This document shows positions 20,042 through 33,288 of a DNA stretch of 64,000 nt, piece by piece. Every line of letters begins with the position of its first letter. Position 1 is the first letter of the stretch. The notes beneath the pieces were generated by a model that ran no database searches, was not told where the DNA came from, and saw nothing but the letters and a program-made list of their open reading frames with translations. The position numbers were made by a program, and so were the translations under genes. The stretch lies in contig ML769564.1 in assembly GCA_009733575.1 (NCBI GenBank), positions 1-64,000 on the forward strand, in the 5' to 3' direction. The stretch comes from Gymnopus androsaceus JB14. Its lineage: Eukaryota > Basidiomycota > Agaricomycetes > Agaricales > Omphalotaceae.

Positions 20042-21473
20042 TTGGGGATTACTTCCTCTGTTTGCCTAAGTGCAATGCTGATGGTTCTAATAATTAATTG
20101 GGTCATATATTGTGAGCAATTTATCTTTGCAGTTGAAGCTGCCGGACTTCAGGATTATTTGTCTGAAACGGCAGTCCCCACTTCAAAGCCATCTGTTGCT
20201 GATGCTTCTAATGTAACATCAACAGAGAAAGCTGCTATTGAAGCATGGGAAAAGACAATGAAGATATGGACAACTGAATCAGCAGTAATTAAGCAAGGCA
20301 TAGCGAGTACATTACCAGACTCACTATTCTTGAAGATTAAAGGTGAAACTTTGGTAGGAAAGATGTGGAAAAAGTTGGTAGATGAATTTGAAAAGAAATC
20401 AAAGATGATGATGGTGGATTTAAGGTGCAAGCTACAAGATGAGCAGTGCGTAAATGATGGTGATGTAAGAGACTACATTACCTGTGTGATTGCAATTCAT
20501 GAAGATCTCATTGCAATGGGAGCAGATCCCGGCAATGACAGTTTCATTGCAATAATTATGACTGCTGTACCAAGGTCATATGATCCCTACCTTGCTGCAA
20601 TTACAGCAATAGCATCATCCTTAAGCAGACCATTGATGTGGACACCTATATTAGAGGTATCCAGGATGAGGCAGATAGATGTAACCTCTGCAAACAAGAA
20701 ATCAGTTAGATGTTATAACTGTGGTAAGATTGGTCATATGAAGCGTGATTGCTTCAAGGAAGGAGGAGGAAAGGAAGGCCAGTGGCCAAAGAACTGGAAT
20801 AAGGGAAAAGGTAAAGAACAAGTAAATTTTGCAGATGATGATCTCTCTGCATGGCATGTGACTGAGATGTCAGACACTGAATGGGAAGCAATGGATCAGG
20901 AAAACCTTTCAGGATAGGTTGAGCCTAGGGAAGACCTAGATAATGTCAATGAACAGTTGGGAGGTATACATGGGATGTATTTCAATGATGAATACCTGTG
21001 GTCCAAACAATGAATTACTAACTGGTTCATGTAGAAGCTCAGAGTTAGGACAGAACTCACCTGAAGTATGTTTCTTACATAGTACTGTGGATTACAGTGA
21101 TACAGAATCTGAGGATGCCAATTTGATGCCTAGCCTGCAGAATATTTCAGGCAGAAGTGTAGATTCAATAGATTGGACTGCTGAACCTGATGATGACAAT
21201 GTCTGGTTTAGTGACATTGACGAGACTGAGATCCCTGACCTACAAGAGGTAGAGGATGACTCAGATAATGAAGAAGATCAAGAGGTAAGAAAGTATTTAC
21301 CAGAGCAGCCTATCTTAATAGAATTTAATGTTCCTGATGAAAGTGCTATACAAAGACAGCAACTAGAGGATGTTGAATGTACAGAAATCATTGTTGATGA
21401 TTTCAGGAAAGCACTTACTGGATATGATAGTGTATTCTTGGAAAATGCTGAGAAATTTTTGAGTGGAGTCTGA
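20042..21473 (+). pseudogene. gag: copia-1 Gag region, broken
   Basis: A likely true start is ATG near 20007 (MSTSNKYKQL), stopped at once by TAA. The main frame to 20917 contains a UBN2/copia-type Gag region and a canonical zinc knuckle, CYNCGKIGHMKRDC, at 20712-20753. A TAG follows (20915), then a second acidic frame 20943-21473 of the same polyprotein ending in TGA. A copia polyprotein should be continuous here, so at least three disruptions are present. Confidence 0.75.
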
Positions 21474-21474
21474 G

Positions 21475-24400
21475 CTCTATGAATCAGGTGCATCATGCCT
21501 TATATCTCCATATAAGGAAAAGTTTATCAACTTTATCCCTATTGCACCCAAAGGTGTAAGATCTGCTGATAGTGGAACATTTGAAGCCATTGGAAGAGGA
21601 GACATGCATGTTACAATTCCAGGTAAGGGAAAATCAGCTAAAGTACTGATGAAAGATGTTTTATATGCACCAAAACTTGGAGCCACCCTAGTGTCAATTA
21701 GCTGTATAGCTGCAGCTAGAGGTGCAGTGCTATTTCAAGGAGATACCTGCAAGATATATGACAAGAAAGATAAAGTTTTAGGTGAAATTCAGTGTAAGAA
21801 TGGGTTATATCAGGTAACTCATGAATCAAAAGCTCATGCAATGGCTGCAAAGACTGTAAAAATTACAGTGAATGCACTACATCATTGACTAGGTCATATA
21901 GCACCTGAAGCATGTCGAAAAATGGTCAAGGATGGTCTTATTGAAGGCATTGAACTTGACGAGTCAGAAACTGTTAAAACTTGTAATACATGTGAGTATG
22001 AAAAGAAGACATGCAAACCTGTTAAAAAACAGCGGGAGCAGAATCAAGCAGAAAATATAGGAGATCTTATACATCCAGATGTATGGGGTCCAGCTCCAGT
22101 ACAAACACCAAGTCATAAACAGTATTATTGTTCTTTTACAGATGATCATTCAAGATGGTCTATTGCTTACCTCCTCAGAACAAAGGATGAAACATTTGAA
22201 GCCTTTAAGCAGTTTTGTGCCTGGTTGTGGCGACAAAAGCACATTAGAGTAAAGGTATTAGGCTCAGATAGAGGGGGAGAATATTTAAGTGGTACATTTG
22301 ATAAATATATGGCAGAAGAAGGTATGAAAAGAGACCTTACTGTTCATGATACCCCAGAACATAATGGAGTCGCTGAGAGATTCAACAGAACACTTTTGGA
22401 AAGAATTAGAGCAATGCTACATTCTAGTGGATTGCCAAGGAATTTATGGGGAGAAGCTTTGAAACATGAAATATGGTTAAAGAACTGGTCAGTAACACGT
22501 GCATTAGGTAATAAAACACCTTATGAGGTCATGTTTGGTGAGAAACCAAATTTATCTCACATTCGGGAGTGCGGAGCAAAGGTATGGGTACATGATGATA
22601 CCAATCCAAAACTTGAACGAAGGGCAAGAATTGGGCACTGGCTTGGATTTGATCTAGAGTCCAGTGGACATAGGATTTATTGGCCAGAAAATCAAAAGAT
22701 ATCAGTGGAAAGGAGCATTAAATTTGATCAGGATGCACCAACATTTGTGCCTGGTGGGATTCAGCATGAGGGGGAGAATGAAGGATTCATTCCGAAACCA
22801 ATCCAGCCAGAAACAGAAAATAAAAATTCCAGCTCAAATGCATCAACTCCAGTACATTCAGCTCCAAATACACCATTGAATGCAGCAAAACCAGTAAGCT
22901 TACCAGTACCTCAACCTGCCCCCGCAATTCTTCCAATATTACCTGAAACTCCCAAAGCTAAACCCAGACCAAGATATGATGTCTCTTCACAACTAAGTGA
23001 AGAGAATATCATAGAAGGACCAAGGACACATACTGCAACTCGAAAAGTACAGGATTTACTTAGTGGTGAAGGCCGTACAGACAACAGGCCATCTGCACCT
23101 ATAGTTACAACAGGAATTCAACTCCCAGCTCCAGAACCAAAAGAAGACCAGGATAATGCAATGGAATTTGGACTTGCAGCAGCTTCAGTCGAGGCTGAAG
23201 GTCTTGAACCATCTTATGAGGAAGCCAAACAGAGAGCTGACTGGGAGAAATCAAGGGGTGTTCAACCCACTAAGTCCCGACATGACCTTGTTTTTGGGTC
23301 ATAAGGATTCATGAAGCCCTCCCCCCTTCCACTGCCTATATATAGTAAAATTTTCCCACACTTCGGAGAATTTCCAACTTCAAATTTGTATTACATAACA
23401 ATTTTTTCTCCTTTGCACCTTTAAACAACATTTTCAGAGGCAATTAATACACAGCAGTTCATCTAATTTCAATTCAACCTGGTGAAAGTGCATTTGCATT
23501 GACAATATTTTTTGATGGAGGTGCTAAATTGGTACTAAAATGCATCATATTCTATAGAATCCATGTTTTTCAGGGAGATTTGAGATGCTGAGTGCTTTAA
23601 ATAGTTTTTATAGCCTTATTTCAGTAGTTGAATTAACCTAAAACGCCCCCCAGAGCCTCAATAGTATGAAAAATGTTTTGGCCATAAAGATTGAATTGCA
23701 AACCTTACTTGATGCTGGAACATGGCAAGTTGTTCCTAGGCCAACAGACCACAATGTGGTGGACTGCAAATGGGCATTGAAAATTCAAGTAAAGGATGGG
23801 AACATTGATAAGTATAAGGCAAGATTAGTTGCAAAAGGGTTTACCCAAGTTGAAGGAGTGGATTTCTTTGAAACTTTTGCACCAGCTGCAAAACTTGCCT
23901 CATTTTTTTCAATCCTTGCAATTGCTGCCAGAAATAATTGGGATATTGAAGTCCTAGACTTTCATGGAGCATACTTAAATGCATCATTTAGTGATGATGA
24001 ACTTATCTTTATGGAGCAACCTCCAGACATTAATTTTGCAGACAGGGATAAATATGTCCTTAAGTTCAAGAAGACTTTGTATGGACTATAAAAATCTGGT
24101 TGCAAATGGTATGAGATGCTTAGAAGCAGTCTCAAGGAAATTGGTTTCACACCCCTAGAGAAGGATCATGCAGTCTTTAGACATGTCATTGGATCAGATA
24201 TCATCATTTTAGCAATTCATGTGGATGATGTTGTAATGACAGGAACCTCTCCCAAATTAATCTGTGAAACTCAGGCTAAGATCTCGCAAAAATATCAAGT
24301 CACCCTTCTGGGACCAATTGATTGGTTACTTGATATAAAAGTAACTAGAGATTGTGAAAATCGGAGAATTTCCCTATCACAAGAAGCAAACAAGAAGCAT

Positions 24401-24537
24401 TCATTGAATCAGCCCTTAGAGAATTGTAAACCACTTGCGACACCCATGGACCCAAATGTACACCTTTCAAAGGACCAATGTCCTACTGATCCTCTTGAAA
24501 TTGCAGAAATGGCTCATTTACCATTCCGCAAAGGTAC
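21475..24537 (+). pseudogene. pol: copia-1 Pol: protease, integrase, RT 5' part
   Basis: The protease motif reads LYESGAS in place of the usual DSGAS, so the catalytic aspartate is lost. TGA at 21886 (HH.LGH) replaces a likely tryptophan. The integrase runs from 21922 with CNTCEYEKKTC, SDRGGEY and HNGVAERFNRT, so its catalytic Asp and Glu are present. A Pro-rich linker follows and ends in an insertion at 23256-23655. The RT resumes at 23666 with TLYGL, a TAA at 24089 and HVDD near 24221. It is cut by gypsy-2 after PFRKGT. Joining to 35668 through one copy of GGTAC restores the frame. Confidence 0.9.
23256..23655. other. Unclassified ~400 bp insertion inside copia-1 Pol
   Basis: The Pol frame leaves homology after QRADWEK and resumes at IELQTLLDAGTWQVV about 430 bp later. 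The intervening DNA is AT-rich and non-coding, with possible TCAA flanks but no convincing inverted ends. It could be a small decayed mobile element. Confidence 0.45.
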
Positions 24538-24879
24538 TGTCAGCGACTAGTTCCCCACAACACAAGGTACCAGGCGTCATGACTTCTGACTTAGGCAAAA
24601 ACAAGAACGATGAGGAAAAGAGAAAAAGATGATATTGAGAACTAGGAGGTATTGACGAGATTGAAGCTAAGGACTAAGCTACAGCTACAACTACTATATA
24701 TACTAAAGCACAAACCCTAAGCCCTATACCCTATACCCTAACCGTGTGGTAACAATGCATGAAACAATGAAAAGACAACAAGTAAATGACAATAAGTAAT
24801 AATGGGTCGATCGTATGAGTATGGACAAGTTAGCATGTGTTATGATCGGAAACAATCATACTCTGATCGACCGAACCTA
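24538..24879 (-). repeat. gypsy-2 left LTR, part 1
   Basis: It matches 35209-35553 with a few transitions. The match stops at GAACCTA, where gypsy-3 begins. About 100 bp present in the right LTR (TTAGTACAG onward) are missing from the left one, so the gypsy-3 insertion went with a deletion. Confidence 0.88.
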
Positions 24880-26700
24880 TGATATGCCAATTTTTCGGCT
24901 AAGGCTAGAACTGCGCAGAACCAATAATCCTAGGTTCTGTTAGTAACAAGACATGGTCAATAAGAGAACTATAGTGAGCCCGAGCTGATAATTAAAATCT
25001 ACCAAGGACCTATTCTACCCAAGAGGTTGCAGAGTAATGGTACGCACAATGGTACCATACTTAACTTTGTGAATGCGCCTCAATCAAAGTCCTATGCGCG
25101 GTATGGTGTAGCGAGGCAAGCTTGTTGGATAACAAGCTGCTGACTGAGGCAGATAAACGAGCCCACATACCAGTTATACTAGGCTAGGTCATTGAAGGAT
25201 ACACCCAAGGGATCGAAGTCTTAACGAGGCATTGCTTCCGCAATCAGCTCACCGAGGAGTCTAAACGACACTCAAGTTTATTAAACCAAGCAAGGTGGAC
25301 CAAGATGAGGAAGTACCCTAACGAGTACCCTCAAAGTTGACGCTTGCTGGAAAGCACCCAGGCAGATAGCCGCGGCAGTCCAACGCGGCCACATGACCCA
25401 CTTGCTGTAGCTACTTCTAGAGCACGGAAGGACCAAGGAGTGTTTCTATCTGAGCCTCAGCGTTTTACCGAGATCCATATGCTACCAGGCATCTAGACTC
25501 AAGACTGCGCAGAACTGGGGATAATAACCAGTCTCCCATTGGCAAGGAAAAACATAGAAATACTTCCAAGGGCTGTTCTGTTAAAGGAACTGGCAAGCCT
25601 TGTAAAAAAGGCAAATGACTTGAGTTGATTCAGACCAAAATCCCAAAAGTCGACCCAATCAAGGAAGACAAATGAACAAGGCAGGAAAACGTCAAGGCAA
25701 AACCATAGTATACATGCATATATGGACATTATTTATCTTTTTCTATTTTACTTACTCTGTTTCATCCTATCTCACACTCTCTCATTTTCCTATTTTATTA
25801 TATCTCGCTCAGTATATAAGGGTAACTATTCTATCTTGGAATGACAAGTTAGACTTGATACCTGAAACGCAGTTCTATCTTAGGACCTGTAGTGATTAAT
25901 ACACGCTCAGACGCGTCTGCATTGTCCTCTGCAACCTTTGAAACGGGTGGCCTTCTTGTAACCTCGATAATACTGAGGCAATTCATTCTACTTCCCGGCT
26001 ATTAAGTCGAGCATTCCTGGTTTTCATCTCGAAGAGAGGTCACATCAGTCTTAGGACCGCAGGTGGAGTCTAACGTGCACACCTCGACGAGCCCATTGTT
26101 GATTAGGAAAGGTCTTGGACCCAAGTGTCGGCTTGGTCTAGTTTTAGGGAGGAAGCTTCTTGGAGTGTTACCTAGCTTTACCAACAGATTCTACCCCTTG
26201 CCCGCTCTTCGCTGAGTGTGTTAAAAATGCCTACTCGAGTGACTTGCGCGGCGGTCGTATAAGCTTGTTAGGTAACTCGCGGGAATCCCTGAGAGTTGGA
26301 GTATCATTGCGCGGCAATGTAAAGGCTCCCGAGATATGCAAAGTCGTTTGCTGAGTCGGCGCACTTGACCCGTGCTTTGGTGTTTCACCGCGGATACGCA
26401 AAGTCATTTGTTGAGTTGGTGTACTTGACCTGTGCTTTGGTGTTTGCTTTCCCCTCGATTAGTTCAGCGCATCGTCGTACGTTAGTTGGCTTTTCAAAAC
26501 CTCCCTCCAAATATAAAACCTTGTTCATCGCGCACTATCTGTGTCAACTGTCAAGTGCTTTTCTCTTTGCAATCAATTAGTAGTTGAGGGAACCTTCAAC
26601 AACCTCCTTCCTCGCATTAAATTAAACCTTTTGGATTGTATCTGATTGGGGTGATTGTTGTTTGGTTGGTTTTCATACCTAGCACAAACCTAACTCATCA
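24880..26700 (+). repeat. Probable gypsy-3 5' LTR and leader
   Basis: It opens TGATATG and closes CTCATCA, complementary ends. TGGAGCCCACCGCGAGGG at 26703 follows and could be a tRNA 3'-end primer site. With only one copy present, the LTR identity is inferred. It contains a tandem repeat at 26325-26455. Confidence 0.5.
26325..26455 (+). repeat. Two-copy tandem repeat (~68 bp)
   Basis: CGAGATATGCAAAGTCG...CTTTGGTGTTT is followed directly by CGGATACGCAAAGTCA...CTTTGGTGTTT. Differences are mainly C/T and G/A transitions. Confidence 0.8.
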
Positions 26701-26816
26701 TCTGGAGCCCACCGCGAGGGAGCTACTTTTGATTGAAAAATTATTAAGCACAAGTAACTGTTGATCAGTCAGTGCGCTAAAAAGGATTCACCGTTGCAGT
26801 CAAAATTTCTGGCTCA

Positions 26817-28572
26817 TTGCATAATCCACCAGCTGGTAGAAGTACACGTAACTCCAGCAAACAGCCACTACCGCCTGATAGAAAATCTGACACACTACTG
26901 AAAAGGAAGCCAAAGGTACCTTCGTACCCACAGCCACCCTATCCGCAGACGCCCGAGGACAGAACTACAGCGAGAGTAGCACCACGAGCTCCTTGTTCAA
27001 CTAGAACTTTGCCATCAACTAGACCTTCACCTGTACCCGAGGAAGAGCGTAACAGCCCATCCTTAGTGACTATAGAGGAAGTTCTTGCTAGCCGAGCAGA
27101 ATCATCTACGAGTCGAGCCCCGCGTTCACCAAAAGGGAATTCATCTCGGAATAGATTATCAGACGAATCGATCAGACGACGAAGAGTTTCAGACACCTAT
27201 CATCGAGACAAGACCCACCAAGCAAGTCCCACAAAGACAAACTCAAACCCCACAAGCTACAAGAATGTCTATACCTACGACAATCAGTAACATTAAAGTT
27301 CAGCTCACGCCGGGAGCCGATGCTTGAACTTCAAAATGACAAGCTCCCGAGCATTCATAAAAAGGCCCCGCCCGAGTTCAATGGTGATAAGCCCGAGAAT
27401 TTGTTGGCATGGCTAGCTGCTTGCGAAGCACTCTTTGCGTTGAATAAAATCACAGAGGATACTGCTAAGAAGTTCCTTGCTGTGAGTTGGATGTCGTACG
27501 TGACACAGCTTGAATGGAAGGACAATCCTGATCGTGACTAGTGCAACGACTACATGGGAAGACTTCCAACAAATGTTGAAGAAAGGCTACCCTGAGACCG
27601 CGAGTGAAGAAATAGGATCGAAACAGAGAATCGAGAAGTTAGTAAAGAGTGTTGGAATCATATATAGGAACGAGTTGCAGAAGATCCAGAAGTTCATTAA
27701 GGGCTTTCAGTATCAAAGCAAATAAACTCATGAGTGGACTGCAGCCTGTACTCTCGAATAACGAGGCAGTACGATGGTTCCTCACGGCGTTCGATGGTTC
27801 CTTCGTGAATACTATTCTCGACAAAGCTGAAGTAGATCCAAAGAATAGAGTTGATCGAAGAGAAGATGATCCTTTCACTTTGAAGGAAATCATTGAATCT
27901 GCAGAGAAACAAGCAAGATTGTGGAAGGGTTATTCTACATCGTTGATCTCGACAAGCGAACCTGCTGTCGCGGCCACGGTGTACAACCCTGATGTAGTCA
28001 CAGGGAATGCAAAGGTTAAAGGAGAACCTGACAATGAATGGGGGAGGAAAGTCTCTCTTTTGAAGGATCGTCATGACGTGGAAATAAAACACCATGATCA
28101 AAAGCTCTCCGCGATCGAGCAATCTCTGGCAGCGTTAAAGAATAGCGTCAAGTCGATAGCTAGAGGAGCACCCAGTTCATCACGGGCGCCCTCCTACCCA
28201 CAGCAATCCTCGTCTAGCTCTTACTTACCGCAGCCAACTAGCAAACCATCATCATTTACTCCGGCTAAGTCTACAGCTATTGGAGACATGATGTGTTACT
28301 TCTGTCGAGAAAAGGGGCATGGAGTCAGGATGTGTCCAAGCATTGAAGATCTAAAGTCCAAGGGAATTCTAGTCATGAAAGATGGCACAAATCAGATGAT
28401 GCTCAAGGATGGAGGATATATGCCTCGGGACGACGACAAAATGTCGCGGAAGGACAAAGTCCTTCAAATTGCCAGACAGAGAGGGTGGATGGTCGAGGAC
28501 CAGTCTAGTTACTTCTTTGAAGAACCAGACAATCCGCTTCCCCGAGAAAGTATTTTATCAGGAGCCTGCTGA
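26817..28572 (+). pseudogene. gag: gypsy-3 Gag, frameshifted
   Basis: The Pro/Ser/Arg-rich N-terminus begins about 26817. A Gag capsid-like segment (PPEFNGDKPENLLAWL near 27375) ends at TAG 27539 in one frame. It continues in a second (WEDFQQMLKKGYP) and a third from 27649, so at least two frameshifts are needed. The last frame carries a CCHC zinc knuckle, CYFCREKGHGVRMC, at about 28294-28335. The gene is non-functional as read. Confidence 0.75.
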
Positions 28573-28806
28573 AGGTTCTCAAGGCATTAACCTGGACGCC
28601 TTCAGTAAGCACCGGTTTAATTTCTTCCTGAACAAATCTGAGAGTGAAGAGAATGATAAAATGATTGGGAAAGATGCGGCTGACGCTTGGTCGAAAAACT
28701 ACTAAGCTTGATGAAGGTTTCCACCGAATGGGAAAACCTAGTAGGATGGGTAAGAAACTGGAGGGCACAACTACACAAATAAAACCCACATCTCGCAAAA
28801 TGGAAG

Positions 28807-29592
28807 TTGTTATTCCAAAACCCAAAACTTTTTAATCAAGAGGTATACAAGCCTTTTGATCTCAACGCTAAGGAAAAATCAAGTGAGGCAACGGAAAAAG
28901 AAAAGATTAAAGTGGCACCGAAGCAAGTACACTTCGAGACTTCTTCAAGTGACTCTGAAGATGAAAGCGAGGCAGAGGTTTCAACACCTGGCACCACGGT
29001 ACCATCAAAGGAACAAGTTGAAAAGGCTGTGCAACCAGCTACTAGACCCTTTGACAGTATAAAACCACTTACAGTTACTCCTATTCCGAGGGACTTACCT
29101 AAAGGTGTGCTCCCTGCCCCGCGACAAAGTATGAATCCCAGTAAACCACCGAATCAGACCTTGAAGAAAAAGGATGGCCCAGCATATAAGCTACAGAGCC
29201 CTAATTATCAACCTGGTTTGGTTGAGGAGGTTGCTGATTGGATTCTTTCAACCCCAATCTCAGTTACGACTGGCGAGATGTTCGAACTCTCTCCTCAGTT
29301 GAAAAAGCTGATGATTAGGAAGAACCGCAACTCTCGAGTTCTGATTCAGAAAGCCAGTCAGTTCCTTTACGAAGTACCTGACCCAGATGATGTTTCATCA
29401 AGGAAGGATAGGTTCACTGATCTGCCCGATGCAACTATGCCTCTAGCAGCCCAGTGGATCGAGATTACTGATATGGCTCTGGGTGAAATCAAAGTCTTAG
29501 AAGAGGACAAAGGTGGTTTAGCAAAAGGATCCTATGTTCATCGCAATGTCATTGAAATGTTTAAGCAAGATTTACCGGAGAATAATCCTTGA
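28807..29592 (+). pseudogene. gypsy-3 pre-protease region (DUF4100-like)
   Basis: This 261-codon frame has an acidic Ser/Glu-rich start and the segment GPAYKLQSP followed by VEEVADWILSTPISVTTGE. From memory, this resembles the DUF4100-type region found between Gag and protease in basidiomycete gypsy elements. It ends at TGA 29590, before any protease motif. Confidence 0.5.
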
Positions 29593-29628
29593 CAAAAGAT
29601 AACAATTGTCAAAAGAACGTTCGTAACA

Positions 29629-32600
29629 TTACCCCCTCTTTAGGACGTGATTTCCACATCGCGCAAGCTTTGCTGTCATTGATTCTGTAGGTAAGGAAGT
29701 TGGAATTGGTGTTGTTAATGATTCAGGGATAGGGCGAAATAGATGTTTGGGGAATAATGACATGGGTATTTCGAGTTTTCGAATTTCCTTTGAGCGTGGT
29801 TTAGCGGGGTATTTGTTATGAAATTCCTTGATAGCTTCCTTTGCTTTATCAAGATTCGACACTGGTTCCCATGTCATTTTGTGTGGTTTGTATCCTTTCC
29901 ATTTGAGTTTATACAACACCTTCTTACTTCTCTTATTCTGCTTTGAATCAACTATTTCTTCAACTTCGTACTCTGGTTCTTCTCCTTCAATCTCTATGGG
30001 AGGTGGGTTGGTATTTTGGGGTTGGTTTGGGAATTGTGGGGGATGATACGGCGTGAGGATAACTTCATTGAAAACGTTATGAACATTTCTCCATGTTTTC
30101 GGGATTTTGAGTTTGTATGAACTACGACCAACTTTCTCTAGTACTTCGAAGGGTCCAAAACGTTTGTCATCCAATTTCTTCATTGGGCAACTTGTCGTAA
30201 TGTTTATCCCTTCGAGCCACACTTTGTCTCCTACTTTGTATTCTCTTGACTCGCTATGTTTTTGGTCATAGTAGCGAGTCATGTCTTCAGCTGCTTTCTT
30301 TAGTGCTGAGCCTACTTCATCTCGTACTTTCTTCATACTGTCTGTGAACTCTTGAGCTGAGGGATTAGAGGATTTCTCCTTTGGTGCAGTGCCTTTATAG
30401 GGGTGACGACCCATATCGGCAAAGAAGGGAGTAACTTTCGTAGCGGAGTGAACTCTATCATTACATGCAAATACGGCTGTAGGTAACCATTCATGCCAGT
30501 CTGACTGGTGGTAATTGATAAACAAATGAGGATAATGTTCGGTTTCTTGGTTTATTTGTTCAGTTTGTCCATTAGTTTCTGGATGGTATGCCGTTGTGAA
30601 GTTTGCTTCGATTCCAAGTTGCTTGTAGAGTTCCTTCATAAAACCCGAATGGAATTGTGGGCCTCAATTGTGTACAATCTTTCAGAAGAGTCCATGAATA
30701 GGAAAGATCTTTTCCCTGTACATGTGTGCCATGCCTTCTGATGTTAGTGACATATGAGTGGGAAGAAGTCTAATTCGCTTTGTATAGTGATCAGCGAATA
30801 CAGCAATGGGGTCAAATCCTCCTGCCTCCGGTAGTTTCCCAATCAGATCAACTCCTACAAATTCTCAAGGTCCGGATGGTACGTTATGGGGATTAAGGTG
30901 TCTGACAGGTTTGTTCTGATGGATTTTTGTGGCTTGGCATTTTTCAGACCCTTTTATGTACATTCGGATGTCATTTCCCATTCCCAGCCACCAGTAGTCA
31001 CGAGTAACTAACTCCCACGTTTTGTATTGACCTGGATGTCCTCCAAGGATTGAGTCGTGGTGTTTTTGTATGATTTCTCCTCGTAATTCTTGGTTCTTTG
31101 GGATATAGATACAATTTTTCCACGTAACAATTCCATCATGTTTGTTAACCCAATATTTGTCTTTTCCATTTAGAGCTTTGACCACTGCTTTGTCCATGTT
31201 GTTGACATATTTTTTGATTTTGTCAATTATGGCATCTTCTGGACTTTCAGTTTCACGGATTATATTGATGAAAAACTCGGGTTTTAGAACAATAATGTCT
31301 TTGTTGTCATTCACCCCCATCTTGAGGTTTTTCACCCTTGACAAAGCATCTGCTTTTCCCATAGAGGTTCCTGGTTTGTGATGAAAAACGAATTCGTACT
31401 CGGATAGTTCTGTAACCCAACGTGCTTGTTGTCAATTGAATTTCTGGGGTTTACGGAAGTATTGGAGATTCTGGTGATCAGTCCATATTTCAAATGGTTC
31501 CCAAGCGCCCATAAGGTACTGGCGCCATTCTGATAGTGAATCCATAATAGCCATCATTTCTTTATCATAAATCTCGTAGTTTCACTCAATGTCATTGAGA
31601 GAGCAAGATCTAAAGGCTACTGGTCTCCATTTTCCATTGACTTGTTGGGATAGTACAGCACCATTAGCAAAGTCAGATGAATCGGCTTCTACTCGGAATT
31701 TCCCATTGTCTAAGGGAATCACTAGTGTAATGTCTTCAGCGATTCTTGTCTTTAGAGTTTCGAAGGCTTGAAACTCTTCAGAACCCCATGACCATTCCGC
31801 ATTTCCAGTGAGTTTGCTAAGTGGTCTAGCAACATGACTGAACCCTCGAATGAAGCGTCTAAAGAAGTTACAGAATCCTGAAAAGGATTGTATATTGCAT
31901 TTCTTCTTTGGGATTGGCCAGTCTTTGATGGCTTTGACTTTCTTTGGGTCCATTTTCACTTGTCCATTTCCAACAATGATACCAAGATAATCGACATGAG
32001 GTGACTCAAATGTACACTTCTCCGGTTTCAGATAAAGACCATTTTCTTCAAGGATTTTAAGGACTTCATGTACAATATGACAATGTTCTTCAATTGTGTC
32101 TGTGAATACAAGAATATTGTCCATATATACAATTACATGTCCTTCATCGATGAGACGTTTCAGGATGTGATTCATGAATGCTTGGAATGTTGCAGGAGAA
32201 TTTGTAAGACCAAAAAACATAACCGTTGGTTCAAACAACCCTCAATTGGTTCTGAACGCTGCTTTTCATTCATCACCATCCTTGATTCAAATATTGTTGT
32301 ATCCCCATCGAATGTCCATCTTTGTAAAGACCTTGGCATCTTTAAGCTTATCGATTAGTTCTTGGATTAAAGGAAGTGGGTAACGGTTTTTAATTGTCAT
32401 GTCGTTGAGTTTCCAATAATCCTGAACTGGTCATAAAGCACCATCCTTTTTCTTAACAAAGAAGAACGGTGAAGCCATTGGAGAATTCAATGGACAAATG
32501 CGACCTGATTGTAAGTTTTCTTCTAGGAACTCATCCAATGCCTTTTGTTCATTGAGATTTAGAGGGTAAACTTTACAGTTGACAGGGTTAGAACCGGGTG

Positions 32601-33288
32601 TGAGTTTGATGGCATGGTCCCATGGTCATCATTTAGGAAGTTCATCAAATCCTTGTTTATTGAATACAGCAGGGTGTTCTTTAACGTATTGATCTGCTGT
32701 AGAGGATTCTGACATGGTGCGTATGTGTCCGTGATCTTTGACATAACCTTCCCAGTTGAATATAAAAAGCCTCTCCCCTTCTTCTAAACAATTGAGGGAG
32801 GTTCCTTCTTCTGGATTTAGCCACCAAGGGATATAACTGCAACAAGTGGGACACCGGTCAAATGTGACGGTAGAATTTGTCCAATCTATGCTAGGATTAT
32901 GTTCTCTAAGCCAATCGAGACCAATGAAGATATCAGTGTTCCCAAGATTGGTAACTCCAAATTCTATTCTTTTTACATGGTCTCCAATGACTAAACAAAC
33001 TTCTGCCATTGCTTCGATTGATCCGCCGGCATTTAAAGTACCATCAGCATTGTATACGGCAATTTTCATTGGGAGTTTTCGGATTGGGATGTTATGTTTC
33101 TCAACAAATTCCTTATTGATACATGATCCGGTTGCTCCACAATCTAGAAGTGCGTCTGCTTCTATTTGATTGCCTTTCGTGATGTCTTCAATGATGACTG
33201 ATAGTTTGAGATCCTTGCCTTTTGTACCTCTTACAAAATGTTTGCATTTGAAGTTATTGACTGCTTCTATCACATTGGGTACTGACAA
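29629..33288 (-). pseudogene. pol: gypsy-2 Pol (protease to chromodomain), disrupted
   Basis: On minus, the protease reads LLDCGATGS near 33150 (DCG in place of DS/TG). The RT catalytic motif is YMDN near 32130 instead of YxDD, which should abolish activity. RNase H follows (EADSSDFANGAVL). The integrase has HHDSILGGHPG, a partly lost zinc motif and NGQTEQINQ near 30560. The chromodomain is at 29850-29990 (YKLKWKGYKPHKMTWEP). In-frame stops separate the blocks at about 31580, 31430, 30860 and 30660; most are TGA at expected Arg or Trp positions. The last block (30639-29629) is open for 336 codons. Confidence 0.88.

Larger units (their letters stand above)
24880..29611 (+). mobile_element. gypsy-3: 3'-truncated Ty3/gypsy element
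   Basis: It starts TGATATGCC inside the gypsy-2 LTR. Plus-strand Gag-type and pre-protease-type coding remnants follow, and it stops abruptly just after 29592, before protease or RT. The right boundary (29593-29611) is approximate. No 3' LTR is present. Confidence 0.75.
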
